From Novosphingobium sp. MW5 (GTDB lineage Bacteria; Pseudomonadota; Alphaproteobacteria; Sphingomonadales; Sphingomonadaceae), in NCBI GenBank assembly GCA_025938935.1, contig JAPCWB010000001.1, positions 3,038,001 to 3,102,000 on the forward strand: 64,000 bases of DNA, read 5' to 3'. The translations under genes and the position numbers were made by a program. Positions 36,733 to 45,547 of the stretch are shown in pieces. The notes beneath the pieces are model-generated. The model was given only the letters and a program-made list of their open reading frames with translations. It did no database searches and was not told the origin of the DNA. The stretch's first letter is position 1. The number at the start of each line of letters is the position of its first letter.

Positions 36733-37233
36733 CTAGCGACGGGGCGAAACTTTGGGCCAGGTGACCTGTCGGCCAAAGTCGATGGCGCCAAGATCGCATT
36801 CTGAAGAGGCGGCAATCGCCAGTGGCTGCTCGCTTGTCTGCGCGAGGCCGAGCCGGAGCGCAATGCGGTTGAACAGGTTCGCCAGGTCGTACCAGCCCCG
36901 CGGGAAGCCATCCCGCAGTTGGCCTGCATAGCGATAGCGCAGCACTGGCAGGTCAGCCGCGACCTTGCGGAAGCTCGTGCCGAGGTCAGCAGAGGATTCG
37001 CTGCGCAGGACCATGCGGCAGTTACCGCGCACCGCGTGGACAACGTCCAGATCAAGCACCTTGTCCTCGATCCGGACAGAAAAGCCCTGCGCTTCGAGCT
37101 TGCGCGCCAGGTCAGAATTGAACCGGGCAATATCCGGCTCGGTCGCAAGATCGAGCACCAGCGCCTTCGTACCCAGCGACAGGCCGAGCAAAACGGCGCC
37201 AAGCAGGCTAAAGGCGGCGGGGCGCGAGAGCAT
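36733..37233 (-). CDS. Membrane-anchored periplasmic protein of the exosortase locus
   Basis: 166 residues from ATG 37233, which lies inside the last codons of the exosortase gene (26-base overlap), so it is probably translated with it. One N-terminal helix (AAFSLLGAVLLGLSLGTKALVL) anchors a periplasmic domain of ~135 residues with EAQGFSVRIEDKVLDLDVVHA and two cysteines (GNCRMVL, SSECDLG) that could form a disulfide. Family not recognised. The position suggests an accessory protein for sorting, for example recruiting the substrate or receiving the processed product; this is inference. Confidence 0.7.
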   Translation of the reverse strand: MLSRPAAFSLLGAVLLGLSLGTKALVLDLATEPDIARFNSDLARKLEAQGFSVRIEDKVLDLDVVHAVRGNCRMVLRSESSADLGTSFRKVAADLPVLRYRYAGQLRDGFPRGWYDLANLFNRIALRLGLAQTSEQPLAIAASSECDLGAIDFGRQVTWPKVSPRR

Positions 37234-38029
37234 GCGAACCCAAGGTTACGACCACGGCGACCGTGACCACCGCAAGCCAGGCGAAGAGCGTGCCGCCACC
37301 GCCGGTGTGCCAATAGTCGAACTCTGACTGGTTGTGCGCAATCATGGTCAGACGCAGGCCGTTGACGAAGATGTTGGCCGTCACCGCCCCTGCCAGCATC
37401 AGCAGCGACCGCCAGCCGAAAGGCACGCACAGCAGCTGCGTCATCGCGGTCCAAAACTGCACCGCCATGGTAAAATTGTGCATCGATGAACACCCATAGG
37501 CGATCAGCATCGGCTTTCCGCCATCGCTGAAATCGACAAGGTTGCCGCGCGCGCTGGTTCCCGCGAGCCAGGCAACGAAGCTGCCGTCGAGCTCGACGAT
37601 GCGGTCACCCAGGAACATCAGGGCAAAATGCCCCCAGATGAGCGAGGCCGTCAGCGCAAGGAGGATCAGGCCCGAACGGCGCCCCCGGCTACCCTTGCCG
37701 CTCGTCCAGCTCAGCCAGCCGCCAGCCAGCAGGACACCTGCCGATCCGGCCGAGACCACCGGCGTAAACGCCAGCGCAAAGACAACGGCGACCACGATGC
37801 AGTCGCCTCGGGTCATCCGCTGCTCTGCGCCCGGCTCGAAAGCGATCACGAGGGCGACCAGGATGGCAAACCAGAAAACGGGGTTGATGCCCCCGGTATT
37901 GGCAAGCGCCGCAAGCGGACCCATGCGCTCCGCCGCGCCCAAGACAGGCGCGGCGACTCCATTGCAGGCCGCAATGGCCGCCGCGAGCGTCAGCCAGTGG
38001 CTGCGATCGCGGCCGAGCGCCCCGATCAT
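37208..38029 (-). CDS. Exosortase (PEP-CTERM-specific transpeptidase-like)
   Basis: 273 residues with about eight membrane segments. The catalytic triad of the exosortase/archaeosortase family is visible: Cys180 in LIAYGCSSMHN, Arg226 in VNGLRLTMI, and His241 in DYWHTGGGG. Exosortases cleave and probably transfer proteins at a C-terminal PEP-CTERM signal in the inner membrane. The ATG overlaps the stop of a tiny PEP-CTERM gene (ATGA, 38026-38029), and its end overlaps the next gene. Subclass is not assigned. No EpsI or large polysaccharide cluster adjoins it. Confidence 0.85.
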   Translation of the reverse strand: MIGALGRDRSHWLTLAAAIAACNGVAAPVLGAAERMGPLAALANTGGINPVFWFAILVALVIAFEPGAEQRMTRGDCIVVAVVFALAFTPVVSAGSAGVLLAGGWLSWTSGKGSRGRRSGLILLALTASLIWGHFALMFLGDRIVELDGSFVAWLAGTSARGNLVDFSDGGKPMLIAYGCSSMHNFTMAVQFWTAMTQLLCVPFGWRSLLMLAGAVTANIFVNGLRLTMIAHNQSEFDYWHTGGGGTLFAWLAVVTVAVVVTLGSHALAPRRL

Positions 38030-38199
38030 CCCCGCTTGGTGCGGCCGCGCAGGTAGCGAAGGCCTGCTGCCATCATGCCGAGCGCGACGAGGCCGCCGGC
38101 CACTTCGGGTTCGGGCGTGGGGCCGTTGATGCCGGCAAAGGCCGGGCTAGCGGCGAAGGCAGTGATCAGGGCAAAGGTCGCGGCGGAAAACTTGTTCAT
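38026..38199 (-). CDS. 57-residue PEP-CTERM precursor, almost without cargo
   Basis: Start ATG 38199 with GGGGA 8 bases upstream. Signal peptide 1-22 (MNKFSAATFALITAFAASPA, cleavage after AFA). Then only GINGPT before the motif PEP at residues 29-31. A hydrophobic helix at ~33-47 (VAGGLVALGMMAAGL) and a basic tail (RYLRGRTKRG) complete a canonical PEP-CTERM sorting signal. The exosortase gene overlaps its stop by four bases. Either the product is an oligopeptide of about six to eight residues, or the protein primes or tests the exosortase. Too short for many gene callers. Confidence 0.85.
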   Translation of the reverse strand: MNKFSAATFALITAFAASPAFAGINGPTPEPEVAGGLVALGMMAAGLRYLRGRTKRG

Positions 38200-38309
38200 G
38201 GAAATATCCCCAGATGCAAAAGGTCCGGCCAGCCTAGCTTCGGCCCGGAAGGGCAAAAGGCCATGGTTATGGCTGAGACAGGGCCGGCCGCTTGGGGCAT
38301 CGCAGCGCG

Positions 38310-39023
38310 ATGGTTGTCCTCTTGCCCATCCTGGTCTTCGCCGTCCTGCTTGGCTGGCAGGAGCTTGCGCCTGACCGCCGCACTGCGCGCACGGACTGGC
38401 GGCGCATGGCGACCAACTGGGCTCTTGGCATCGGCAACTGGCTGATGGCGGCCTTGATCCCGGTGAGCGCGCTAGCGGCTTCATGGGCCAGCCCCTCACC
38501 CCTGCTGGACGGCCTGCCTATGCTGCTGGCATTGGCCCTGCTGGTCCTGGCGCGCAGCCTTGCCTCGTACTGGCTTCACCGTTTGGCGCATGAGTGGCCC
38601 TGGCTCTGGCAGGTGCACAGGCTGCATCATTCCGATCGCGAGATCGACATGACCACGGCCCTGCGTAGCCATCCCATCGAGGCACTGATCGCCGCGGCAA
38701 TGGCGGCGCTGGTCGTCGCTTTGCTGGGTGCAGGGCCGACGGAGACCCTTGCCGCCGATGCCCTGCTGTTCAGTGCCACGTTATGGCACCATGCCGCGAT
38801 CCGCATGCCCCGCCGCTGGAGCGCCGTGCTTGAGCGCGTTGTCGTCACGCCGCGTTTTCACCGACTGCACCACTCGGTCCGCCCGGATGATCATGACCGC
38901 AACTACGGCGACCTGCTGACGGTTTGGGACCGAATGTTCGGCACGTTCAAACCGCCTAGGCGCGGGCCTTTCGCCGTGGGACTTGTGGAAAGCCGCGCCC
39001 CGGAGGTCCTTCGCGCCCACTGA
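38310..39023 (+). CDS. Sterol desaturase / fatty acid hydroxylase family protein
   Basis: 237 residues from ATG 38310; TTG 38292 in frame is an alternative start. Membrane di-iron enzyme: histidine clusters HRLAHEWPWLWQVHRLHHS near residues 88-106 and WHHAAI and RFHRLHHS further on give the HxxxH / HxxHH pattern. Hydrophobic helices flank them. The family hydroxylates or desaturates lipids, including carotenoids in sphingomonads. It is divergent from the exosortase locus (about 110 bases); the shared upstream region may hold both promoters. The substrate is unknown. Confidence 0.85.
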   Translation: MVVLLPILVFAVLLGWQELAPDRRTARTDWRRMATNWALGIGNWLMAALIPVSALAASWASPSPLLDGLPMLLALALLVLARSLASYWLHRLAHEWPWLWQVHRLHHSDREIDMTTALRSHPIEALIAAAMAALVVALLGAGPTETLAADALLFSATLWHHAAIRMPRRWSAVLERVVVTPRFHRLHHSVRPDDHDRNYGDLLTVWDRMFGTFKPPRRGPFAVGLVESRAPEVLRAH

Positions 39024-39074
39024 TCGTCGCAGGCGGCTTGCTCTCTGTTCCATTTCCGTTCTAATCCGCAGGAC

Positions 39075-41786
39075 ATGAGTCCCCTGCCCCTTCCCGCGAT
39101 CCATGCCAGCCATTCGGGCTGCTGGCTGCGCGACGGCGCGGGAACGACGCGGGTGGCGGCCAAGGGCGAGGCGATCATGGCGGCGGCCGATACGCCGCTG
39201 GTCATGCTCAACGCGCCGCTGGTGGCGAGCCGGCTCGGCTATCCCGACCTGTCGGGTCTCGACCTGCTTGAACTCTTCGCCTTCATCCACCCGGCGCGCT
39301 TCATGGTGCCGACGCCCAAGGGGCTGGCCCATGCGCTTGGCCTGCCCGAGCCGCAGGGGGATGACAAGGTCCCGGCCCTGCTCCAGATGGCCGCCGGCGC
39401 CCTGCTTGAACGCTGCGAGGCGGCTGACTGGAAGGAGCGCGACGGGGCATGGTCCGCGCTGCAATCGCTGACCCGCCTGCGTTGGCCCCGGGCTCCGCTG
39501 CTTGCGCCGCGCATTGCCAGACCCGAACGCGCCGAGCGCGGGCTGTTCGGCAAGCTGCCCGAGTGGGAGGAGGCACCCGAACGTCCGCAACCGGCGCAGG
39601 TATCGCTCAGCGACGACGAAGTGAAAGCCCGCCTCGCGGCACTTACCGGCAGCGGCGCAGAGGTGCGCGCCGGCCAGCAGGCCTATGCCAGCGAAGCCGC
39701 GCGCACGTTTGCTCCCCGCCAGCGTGAGAACCGGCCGCACGTCCTGCTGGCACAGGCCGGGACCGGCATCGGCAAGACGCTGGGCTACCTCTCCCCCGCC
39801 TCGGTCTGGACCGAGAAATCGGGCGGCACGGTCTGGGTATCGACCTATACCAAGGCCCTGCAGCGCCAGCTCCGCCGCGAAAGCGCGCGCGCATGGCCAG
39901 CCGCGCGGGGCGATGGCAGCCAGCCGGTGGTGGTGCGCAAGGGGCGTGAGAACTACCTCTGCCTGCTCAATCTTGAGGATGCCTTGCAAGGCGGGTTCAA
40001 CGGCCGCGCGGCGATCATGGCGCAGTTGGTCGCGCGCTGGGCCGCCTATAGCCAGGACGGAGACATGATCGGCGGCGACCTGCCCGGCTGGCTTGGCACG
40101 CTGTTCCGCCAGCGCGGCATCGCGGCGCTGACCGACCGGCGCGGGGAATGCGTCTATGCCGGCTGCCCGCATTACCGGAAGTGCTTCATCGAACGCTCGG
40201 CCCGCGCCTCTGCGCAGGCGGACCTCGTCATCGCCAACCACGCGCTGGTCATGGTCAACGCCGCGCGCGGGCGGGACCATGCGCAGCGGCCGACGCGGCT
40301 GGTCTTCGACGAAGGCCATCATGTTTTCGAGGCCGCCGATTCCACTTTCGCGGCGGCGCTCACGGGCACCGAATTGATCGAACTGCGCCGCTGGGTGATC
40401 GGCCCCGAGCGCGGCTCGAAAGGCCGCCGACGGGGCCTCTCCGCCCGCCTCGCCGATGTCGCCAGTTATGACGAGGCTGGCGGCAAAGCCATCGCAGCGG
40501 CCCGCCACGCCGCAGAGTCGCTGCCCGGCGATGGCTGGCTGCAACGGCTGAATGACGGCATGCCATCCGGCCCGTTGGAGGACCTGCTTCAAGCCGTGCG
40601 CACGGTCACTTACGCCCGCGACGAAAGCGGCGGGCAGGAGGCCGGCTACGGGCTGGAGACCGAGGCAGCGCAGCTCGACGGCCCGTTTATCGAACTCGCC
40701 GGGACCGCGCAGGCGGCGCTGGTCGAACTACGCAGCCCACTGATCCGGCTGGGCGTGCGGCTTGAAGCGATCCTGGCCGAGCCGCCCGACTGGCTCGACA
40801 GCGCCGGCCGTGCGCGTATCGAGGGGGCGCGGCATTCGCTGGCCTGGCGAGTTGACCTGATCGGCGCGTGGGAGGCGCTGCTTGAGCGGCTGGGCGGGCC
40901 GGCGGACCCCGAATTCGTCGACTGGCTGGCGGTCGAACGCGGCGATGCCCGCGAATTCGATGTCGGCATCCACCGCCGCTACCTCGACCCGATGAAGCCT
41001 TTCGCGCGGGTGGTGCTCGAACCCTCGCACGGCGTAATGCTCACTTCGGCCACCCTGCGCGACGGGGATGACTGGCAGGCCGCCATTGCTCGCTCAGGCG
41101 CAGGCCATGTCGATGTCCAGCCGCACCTGTCGCTCAGCGAGAGTCCGTTCAACTATGCCGACCAGGCCGAAGTCATCATCGTTACCGATGTCCCCAAGGG
41201 CGACATTTCCGCGCTCGCCGGGGCCTATTCGCGGCTGATCGAGGCCTCGGGCGGCGGCGCGCTCGGCCTGTTCACCGCGATCCGCCGCCTGCGCGCGGTG
41301 CATGGCCGCATTGCGGACCGGCTCGCGCGGGCGGGGCTGCCGCTCTATGCCCAGCATGTCGATCCGATCGACACCGGCACGCTGGTCGACATATTCCGCG
41401 ATGATCCGCGCTCCAGCCTGCTCGGCACAGATGCCCTGCGCGACGGGGTGGATGTGCCCGGCCATTCGCTGCGATTGGTGGTGATGGAGCAGGTGCCATG
41501 GCCGAAGCCATCGATCCTCCATCGTGCCCGGCGCGCGGCCAACGGCGGATCGGCGCATGATGACCGCATCATCCGCGCCCGGCTCGCACAGGCTTTCGGT
41601 CGGCTGATCCGGTCAAAGCAGGATCACGGGGCCTTCGTGGTCCTTTCCGCCGCTTTCCCCAGCCGGCTGCTCTCTGCCTTCCCGGCGGGCACGCCCATAT
41701 CCCGCCTGACGCTAGAGGAGGCCTTGCACCGCGTGGCGGCGCGTGCTTCAGGCGTGACGGTTCACACCGAAACCGCGAGTGAGTGA
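39075..41786 (+). CDS. DinG/XPD-like ATP-dependent DNA helicase
   Basis: 903 residues. Walker A is LLAQAGTGIGKTLGYL near residue 220; the DEAH-type box is VFDEGHHVFE near 410. Between them lie cysteines of an iron-sulfur cluster (YLCLL, GECVYAGCPHYRKC), as in DinG and XPD. Late motifs include MLTSATLRDGDDW, LGTDALRDGVDVPG and ARLAQAFGRLIR. The first ~190 residues are specific to this alphaproteobacterial form. 5'-3' unwinding of DNA or RNA-DNA structures during repair is expected. The sixA gene follows almost directly. Confidence 0.88.
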   Translation: MSPLPLPAIHASHSGCWLRDGAGTTRVAAKGEAIMAAADTPLVMLNAPLVASRLGYPDLSGLDLLELFAFIHPARFMVPTPKGLAHALGLPEPQGDDKVPALLQMAAGALLERCEAADWKERDGAWSALQSLTRLRWPRAPLLAPRIARPERAERGLFGKLPEWEEAPERPQPAQVSLSDDEVKARLAALTGSGAEVRAGQQAYASEAARTFAPRQRENRPHVLLAQAGTGIGKTLGYLSPASVWTEKSGGTVWVSTYTKALQRQLRRESARAWPAARGDGSQPVVVRKGRENYLCLLNLEDALQGGFNGRAAIMAQLVARWAAYSQDGDMIGGDLPGWLGTLFRQRGIAALTDRRGECVYAGCPHYRKCFIERSARASAQADLVIANHALVMVNAARGRDHAQRPTRLVFDEGHHVFEAADSTFAAALTGTELIELRRWVIGPERGSKGRRRGLSARLADVASYDEAGGKAIAAARHAAESLPGDGWLQRLNDGMPSGPLEDLLQAVRTVTYARDESGGQEAGYGLETEAAQLDGPFIELAGTAQAALVELRSPLIRLGVRLEAILAEPPDWLDSAGRARIEGARHSLAWRVDLIGAWEALLERLGGPADPEFVDWLAVERGDAREFDVGIHRRYLDPMKPFARVVLEPSHGVMLTSATLRDGDDWQAAIARSGAGHVDVQPHLSLSESPFNYADQAEVIIVTDVPKGDISALAGAYSRLIEASGGGALGLFTAIRRLRAVHGRIADRLARAGLPLYAQHVDPIDTGTLVDIFRDDPRSSLLGTDALRDGVDVPGHSLRLVVMEQVPWPKPSILHRARRAANGGSAHDDRIIRARLAQAFGRLIRSKQDHGAFVVLSAAFPSRLLSAFPAGTPISRLTLEEALHRVAARASGVTVHTETASE

Positions 41787-41796
41787 AACTGCCAGA

Positions 41797-42345
41797 ATGA
41801 AACTCCTCGGCCTCTTCCGCCACGCCAAGTCAGACTGGCACGACGCCAAGGCGCGCGATTTCGATCGTGGGCTTAACGAGCGCGGGCGCAAGGGCGCCGC
41901 GGTGATGGGCCGGCACATCGTCGAGCACGGCGTGCGCTGGCAGCGCATCGTTGCATCCCCCGCCGTGCGCGTGGCCGAAACGATCGAGATTGCGGAAAAG
42001 GCGGCGGGCCGCGAAGTGCCGGTGATCTGGGACCGGCGCATCTATCTCGCCAGTTCGGTCATCCTCGCCGAGGTGCTGCATGACCTGCCCGACAGCGTGG
42101 ATAAGGCCTTGATGGTCGGACACAATCCGGGGCTGGAGGACCTGATTTTCGACCTCGTCCCCGATGATGGCAGCTGCTCACTGCGCGCCATGGTGGAGGA
42201 AAAGTTCCCGACTGCCGCCTATGCGGTACTCGAATGCGATATCGAAAGCTGGGCAGACCTGCACGATGGCTGCGCCAAGCTGGTGCATCTGGTGCGCCCG
42301 CGCGATCTGGATCCGGAACTGGGGCCTGAACCGGCCGATTGGTGA
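41797..42345 (+). CDS. SixA-like histidine phosphatase
   Basis: 182 residues from ATG 41797 (MKLLGLFRHAKSDWHD), the usual start of this group; an in-frame GTG at 41779 overlaps the helicase gene. The phosphohistidine site is FRHAKSDW, with RIVASPAVRVAETIE and VGHNPGLEDLIF supplying the second histidine. SixA enzymes remove phosphate from histidines of phosphotransfer proteins. It directly follows the helicase gene and directly abuts the merR gene tail to tail. Confidence 0.9.
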   Translation: MKLLGLFRHAKSDWHDAKARDFDRGLNERGRKGAAVMGRHIVEHGVRWQRIVASPAVRVAETIEIAEKAAGREVPVIWDRRIYLASSVILAEVLHDLPDSVDKALMVGHNPGLEDLIFDLVPDDGSCSLRAMVEEKFPTAAYAVLECDIESWADLHDGCAKLVHLVRPRDLDPELGPEPADW

Positions 42346-42731
42346 TCAGGCAGCCAGAGCGGCGGCAAGACGGTCGCGGATGGCCACGAGCTGGGCAATC
42401 GGAAGCGATGCCGGAGCCGAAGCAGCAATTGGGGTCGCAGCAGCCGGTGCAGGTTCCACCTTCAAAGGTTTGCCCGCCAGAACGGCCTTCGCGCCCTTCA
42501 GCGTATAGCCTTCCTTGTGGACCAGCCGGTCGATCGTTTCGACCATGGCCACATCCTCCGGCCGGTAATAGCGCCGCCCACCGCTACGCTTGAGCGGCTT
42601 GAGCATCGGGAACTGTTCTTCCCAATAGCGCAACACGTGCTGACGGATGCCAAGTGCCTTGGCGACCTCACCGATCGTGCGCAGGGCATCGGGTGCCTTG
42701 CGCTCGTCGAACTGGAGCCCCCCTGCTCCAT
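42346..42731 (-). CDS. MerR family regulator (apparent frameshift in a G6 run)
   Basis: About 128 residues when repaired. The ATG at 42731 overlaps the ihfA stop (TGATG). Only MEQGG is read before the frame is lost; in the next frame LQFDERKAPDALRTIGEVAK and ALGIRQHVLRYWEEQFPMLK follow, a standard MerR helix-turn-helix, then RYYRPEDVAMVETIDRLVHK. One G too few in the run at 42718-42723 accounts for this. The partner at ihfA is characteristic for Alphaproteobacteria. The Ala/Pro-rich C-terminal tail has no effector domain. Its target is not known. Confidence 0.85.
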
Positions 42732-43015
42732 CAGCCGCTGACGCGCTCTTTAAGCAGCTGGCTGGCGCGGAAGGTCATCACCCGCCGCGGAGTGATCGGA
42801 ACTTCGACGCCAGTCTTGGGATTGCGGCCGATCCGCTGCGCCTTGTCACGCAGAAGGAAGGTACCGAAGCCCGAAATCTTGACGTTCTCGCCATTGGCGA
42901 GGGCATCGCTCATGTGGCCGAGGATCGATTCCACCAGGCCAAGCGATTCAGCCCGCGAAAGGCCCATCTTGCGGTTGATGGCATCTGCCAGATCCGCGCG
43001 CGTCAAAGTGCTCAT
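42731..43015 (-). CDS. ihfA: Integration host factor subunit alpha
   Basis: 94 residues from ATG 43015, chosen because GAGGAG lies at the right distance; the ATG at 43024 is too close to it. DNA-bending HU fold: [20 protein letters not shown], then [18 protein letters not shown] and the beta-arm signature [20 protein letters not shown] bends DNA at specific sites in transcription, recombination and replication. It follows fabH in the order plsX-fabH-ihfA-merR and is coupled to merR by overlapping stop/start. Confidence 0.96.
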   Translation of the reverse strand: MSTLTRADLADAINRKMGLSRAESLGLVESILGHMSDALANGENVKISGFGTFLLRDKAQRIGRNPKTGVEVPITPRRVMTFRASQLLKERVSG

Positions 43016-43139
43016 GGAGCGCATGCTCCTCTTCCCCCTTGTTGACGACCCCTGCGAGTCGCGAGGATAATCGAGCGTAGGAAAATTGCAATGCAATCAC
43101 TTGGCCCGGCGCAAGAAAATGCGCACGCGCCCGCTTCAT

Positions 43140-44111
43140 TCATATGCGGATCAGGCTTGCACCCCAGGTGAAGCCACCGCCCATCGCTTCAAGCACGATC
43201 AACTGGCCCGGCTTGATCCGCCCGTCACGCACGGCCGCGTCGAGCGCGAGCGGCACCGAGGCGGCCGAAGTGTTGGCGTGCTGGTCCACGGTCATGATCA
43301 CGCGGTCCATCGGAAGGCCCAGCTTTTTCGCGGTGCCTTCGATGATCCGGGCATTGGCCTGATGCGGCACGACCCAGTCGATCTGGGCGGCTTCCGTGCC
43401 AGACAATTCCAGGACTTCGCGCAGCACGTCGGACAGGTTTGTCACCGCATGCTTGAAAACGGCATTGCCGGTCATCCGCAGCTTGCCGACGTTATCCGAA
43501 GTGGAAGGACCGCCATCGACATAGAGCAACTGGTTATGGGCGCCGTCGGCATGCAGCTTGGTTGCAAGCACGCCAGGTGCCTCCGGATCATCGCTTTCGC
43601 GTGCTTCGAGCACGATCGCGCCTGCTCCATCGCCGAACAGAACGCAGGTGCCGCGGTCGCTGAAATCGAGCAGGCGGCTCATGGTCTCGGCACCAATCAC
43701 CAGCGCTTTGCTGGCCATGCCGGAACGGATCATCGCGTCCGCCGTGCCGAGTGCATAAAGGAAGCCCGAACACACGGCCTGGACGTCGAACGCCATGCCG
43801 CCATTGCAGCCCAGCGCGGCCTGCACGGTCGTGGCTGTGGCAGGGAAGGTCTGGTCCGGGGTGGTCGTGCCCAGCACGATCAGGTCGATCGAGCAGGGAT
43901 CGATGCCAGCCGCTTCGATGGCCTTGCGCGCGGCGGCGGTGGCAAGGCTCGATGTCGTCTCACCCTCACTGGCGAAATAGCGCGTGCGGATACCGGAACG
44001 TTCGCGAATCCATTCGTCGCTGGTGTCGACGATCTTTGCCATCTCGTCGTTGTCCACGCGGCGCGACGGCAGGGCCGATCCGGTGCCGGTGATTACGGCG
44101 CGGCGAGTCAT
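43140..44111 (-). CDS. fabH: 3-oxoacyl-ACP synthase III (KAS III)
   Basis: 323 residues. The thiolase fold shows the catalytic Cys in [10 protein letters not shown] near residue 112, His in [10 protein letters not shown] and Asn in [10 protein letters not shown]. FabH condenses acetyl-CoA with malonyl-ACP to start fatty acid synthesis. Its ATG overlaps the plsX stop (44108-44111), so the two are translated together. The phospholipid and fatty acid initiation genes are thus tied to ribosomal protein L32 at the head of the operon. Confidence 0.98.
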   Translation of the reverse strand: MTRRAVITGTGSALPSRRVDNDEMAKIVDTSDEWIRERSGIRTRYFASEGETTSSLATAAARKAIEAAGIDPCSIDLIVLGTTTPDQTFPATATTVQAALGCNGGMAFDVQAVCSGFLYALGTADAMIRSGMASKALVIGAETMSRLLDFSDRGTCVLFGDGAGAIVLEARESDDPEAPGVLATKLHADGAHNQLLYVDGGPSTSDNVGKLRMTGNAVFKHAVTNLSDVLREVLELSGTEAAQIDWVVPHQANARIIEGTAKKLGLPMDRVIMTVDQHANTSAASVPLALDAAVRDGRIKPGQLIVLEAMGGGFTWGASLIRI

Positions 44112-45172
44112 TCAGCGGCATCCTTCGCAGTGTGGCCATTGCGCAGGCCTTCGGCGCCCAGCTTGGCAAGGTCGCCCGAAATCCGCTCGATCAGGTTTTC
44201 CTCAAGCAGGCGCGCAGTCACGTGAACCGCATTGGCCACGCCCAGCGCCGAGGCGGAGCCGTGGCTCTTCACGACCACGCCGTTGAGGCCGAGGAAGACC
44301 GCGCCGTTGTGGTTGTTGGGGTCAAGATGGCCGCGCAGCAATTCGGTCGCCGGGCGCGAAACGAGAAAACCGAGCTTCGAGCGCAGCGAGGAGGTGAAGG
44401 CGCGCTTGAGGAGGTCACCGACAAAGCGGGCCGTTCCTTCTACTGCCTTCAGCGCGATGTTGCCGGAAAAACCGTCGCTAACCACTACATCGACATCGCC
44501 GCGGCAGATCTTGTCGGCTTCGGTAAAGCCATCAAAGGTCAGCGCCATGCGCTGGGCCGCAAGCTTGAGCTGGGCGGCGGCATCCCGCAGCGATTCGGTG
44601 CCCTTGGTCTCTTCCGTGCCGATGTTGAGCAGGCGCACCCGGGGTGATTCGAGGTCGGTGACAATGCGCGAGTAGGCCGCCCCCATAATGGCGAACTGCA
44701 CGAGGTTGCGCGCATCACATTCGGTGTTCGCGCCGAGGTCGAGCATGATTACGTCATTGTCGCCAAGCGTCGGCAGTAGGGCGGCCAGGGCTGGACGATC
44801 AATCCCCGGCATGGTGCGCAGCGCGAGCTTGGAAATGGCCATGAGCGCGCCGGTGTTGCCCGCGCTGACCGCGGCCCCGGCGTGTCCGGCCTTCACGGCG
44901 TTGACCGCCATACCCATCGAGGTGTTCTTTGCTCGGCGCAGTGCCTGGCTGGGCTTTTCCTCGCCCGAAATGATCTCGGGCGCGTGGAGGATTTCCGAGG
45001 CAGCCCGCAGATTTGGGTGGTTTTCGAGCGCGAGTTTGATCCGCGCTTCGTCGCCCACCAGCAGGAACTTGAAGCGGTCATGGCGGCGGCGGGCGAGCGC
45101 CGCGCCTTCAACCATCACGCGCACGCCTTCATCGCCGCCCATCGCATCAACGGCGATACGCGGCAGGCTCAT
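44108..45172 (-). CDS. plsX: Phosphate acyltransferase PlsX
   Basis: 354 residues. It begins [20 protein letters not shown], the PlsX signature, and contains [36 protein letters not shown] and [18 protein letters not shown]. PlsX converts acyl-ACP to acyl-phosphate for PlsY in membrane lipid synthesis at the inner face of the membrane. It lies 24 bases after rpmF and overlaps fabH by four bases, the conserved order. Confidence 0.98.
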   Translation of the reverse strand: MSLPRIAVDAMGGDEGVRVMVEGAALARRRHDRFKFLLVGDEARIKLALENHPNLRAASEILHAPEIISGEEKPSQALRRAKNTSMGMAVNAVKAGHAGAAVSAGNTGALMAISKLALRTMPGIDRPALAALLPTLGDNDVIMLDLGANTECDARNLVQFAIMGAAYSRIVTDLESPRVRLLNIGTEETKGTESLRDAAAQLKLAAQRMALTFDGFTEADKICRGDVDVVVSDGFSGNIALKAVEGTARFVGDLLKRAFTSSLRSKLGFLVSRPATELLRGHLDPNNHNGAVFLGLNGVVVKSHGSASALGVANAVHVTARLLEENLIERISGDLAKLGAEGLRNGHTAKDAAE

Positions 45173-45196
45173 GCGCTCAAGTCCCCCTATTCGGCC

Positions 45197-45376
45197 TTAG
45201 AGGCCGACGGCGACGATCTCGCGACCGTTGTAGTGGCCGCAGGAGGCGCACATGTGGTGCGGGCGCTTCAGCTCACCGCAGTTGCCGCATTCGTGGAACG
45301 CTTCGGCCTTCAGACCGTCATGGCTGCGACGCATACCGCGGCGTGAGGGCGAAACTTTTCTTTTGGGGACAGCCAT
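45197..45376 (-). CDS. rpmF: 50S ribosomal protein L32
   Basis: 59 residues: [20 protein letters not shown] at the N-terminus is standard for L32. Four cysteines as CGNC and CASC form the zinc ribbon found in C+ L32 proteins. It heads the rpmF-plsX-fabH-ihfA-merR cluster. A good promoter lies at 45459-45486, leaving a leader of roughly 75 bases. The gene is short enough to be missed by many ORF filters. Confidence 0.97.
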   Translation of the reverse strand: MAVPKRKVSPSRRGMRRSHDGLKAEAFHECGNCGELKRPHHMCASCGHYNGREIVAVGL

Positions 45377-45458
45377 TGCGGCACCTGTTCCTGAAACTTT
45401 GAAAAATGGATCGTTTTTGCCACAGCGAGTCCGAGGTCCCGGTGACAGCGAAGGCGCG

Positions 45459-45486
45459 CCTATAGACTATTTGGCCGACGTTGCAA
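45459..45486 (-). promoter_or_regulatory. Probable promoter of rpmF-plsX-fabH
   Basis: On the minus strand, TTGCAA (45486-45481), a 16-base spacer, then TATAGG (45464-45459). Transcription would start near 45452. The -10 matches the one before tRNA-Pro(GGG) at 8570 exactly, and the -35 shares TTGCA with it. Both genes serve translation, so growth-rate control is plausible. Confidence 0.55.
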
Positions 45487-45547
45487 CCCGCTAGCATTTG
45501 GCTAGGTTGCCATTGCCTATCGGGTACCAAACAAGGGGGAGAATTTC

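Noticed and set aside
38781-40592. 603-codon open frame opposite the helicase gene
   Set aside because: Shadow of the DinG-like helicase, whose Walker and iron-sulfur motifs are unambiguous.
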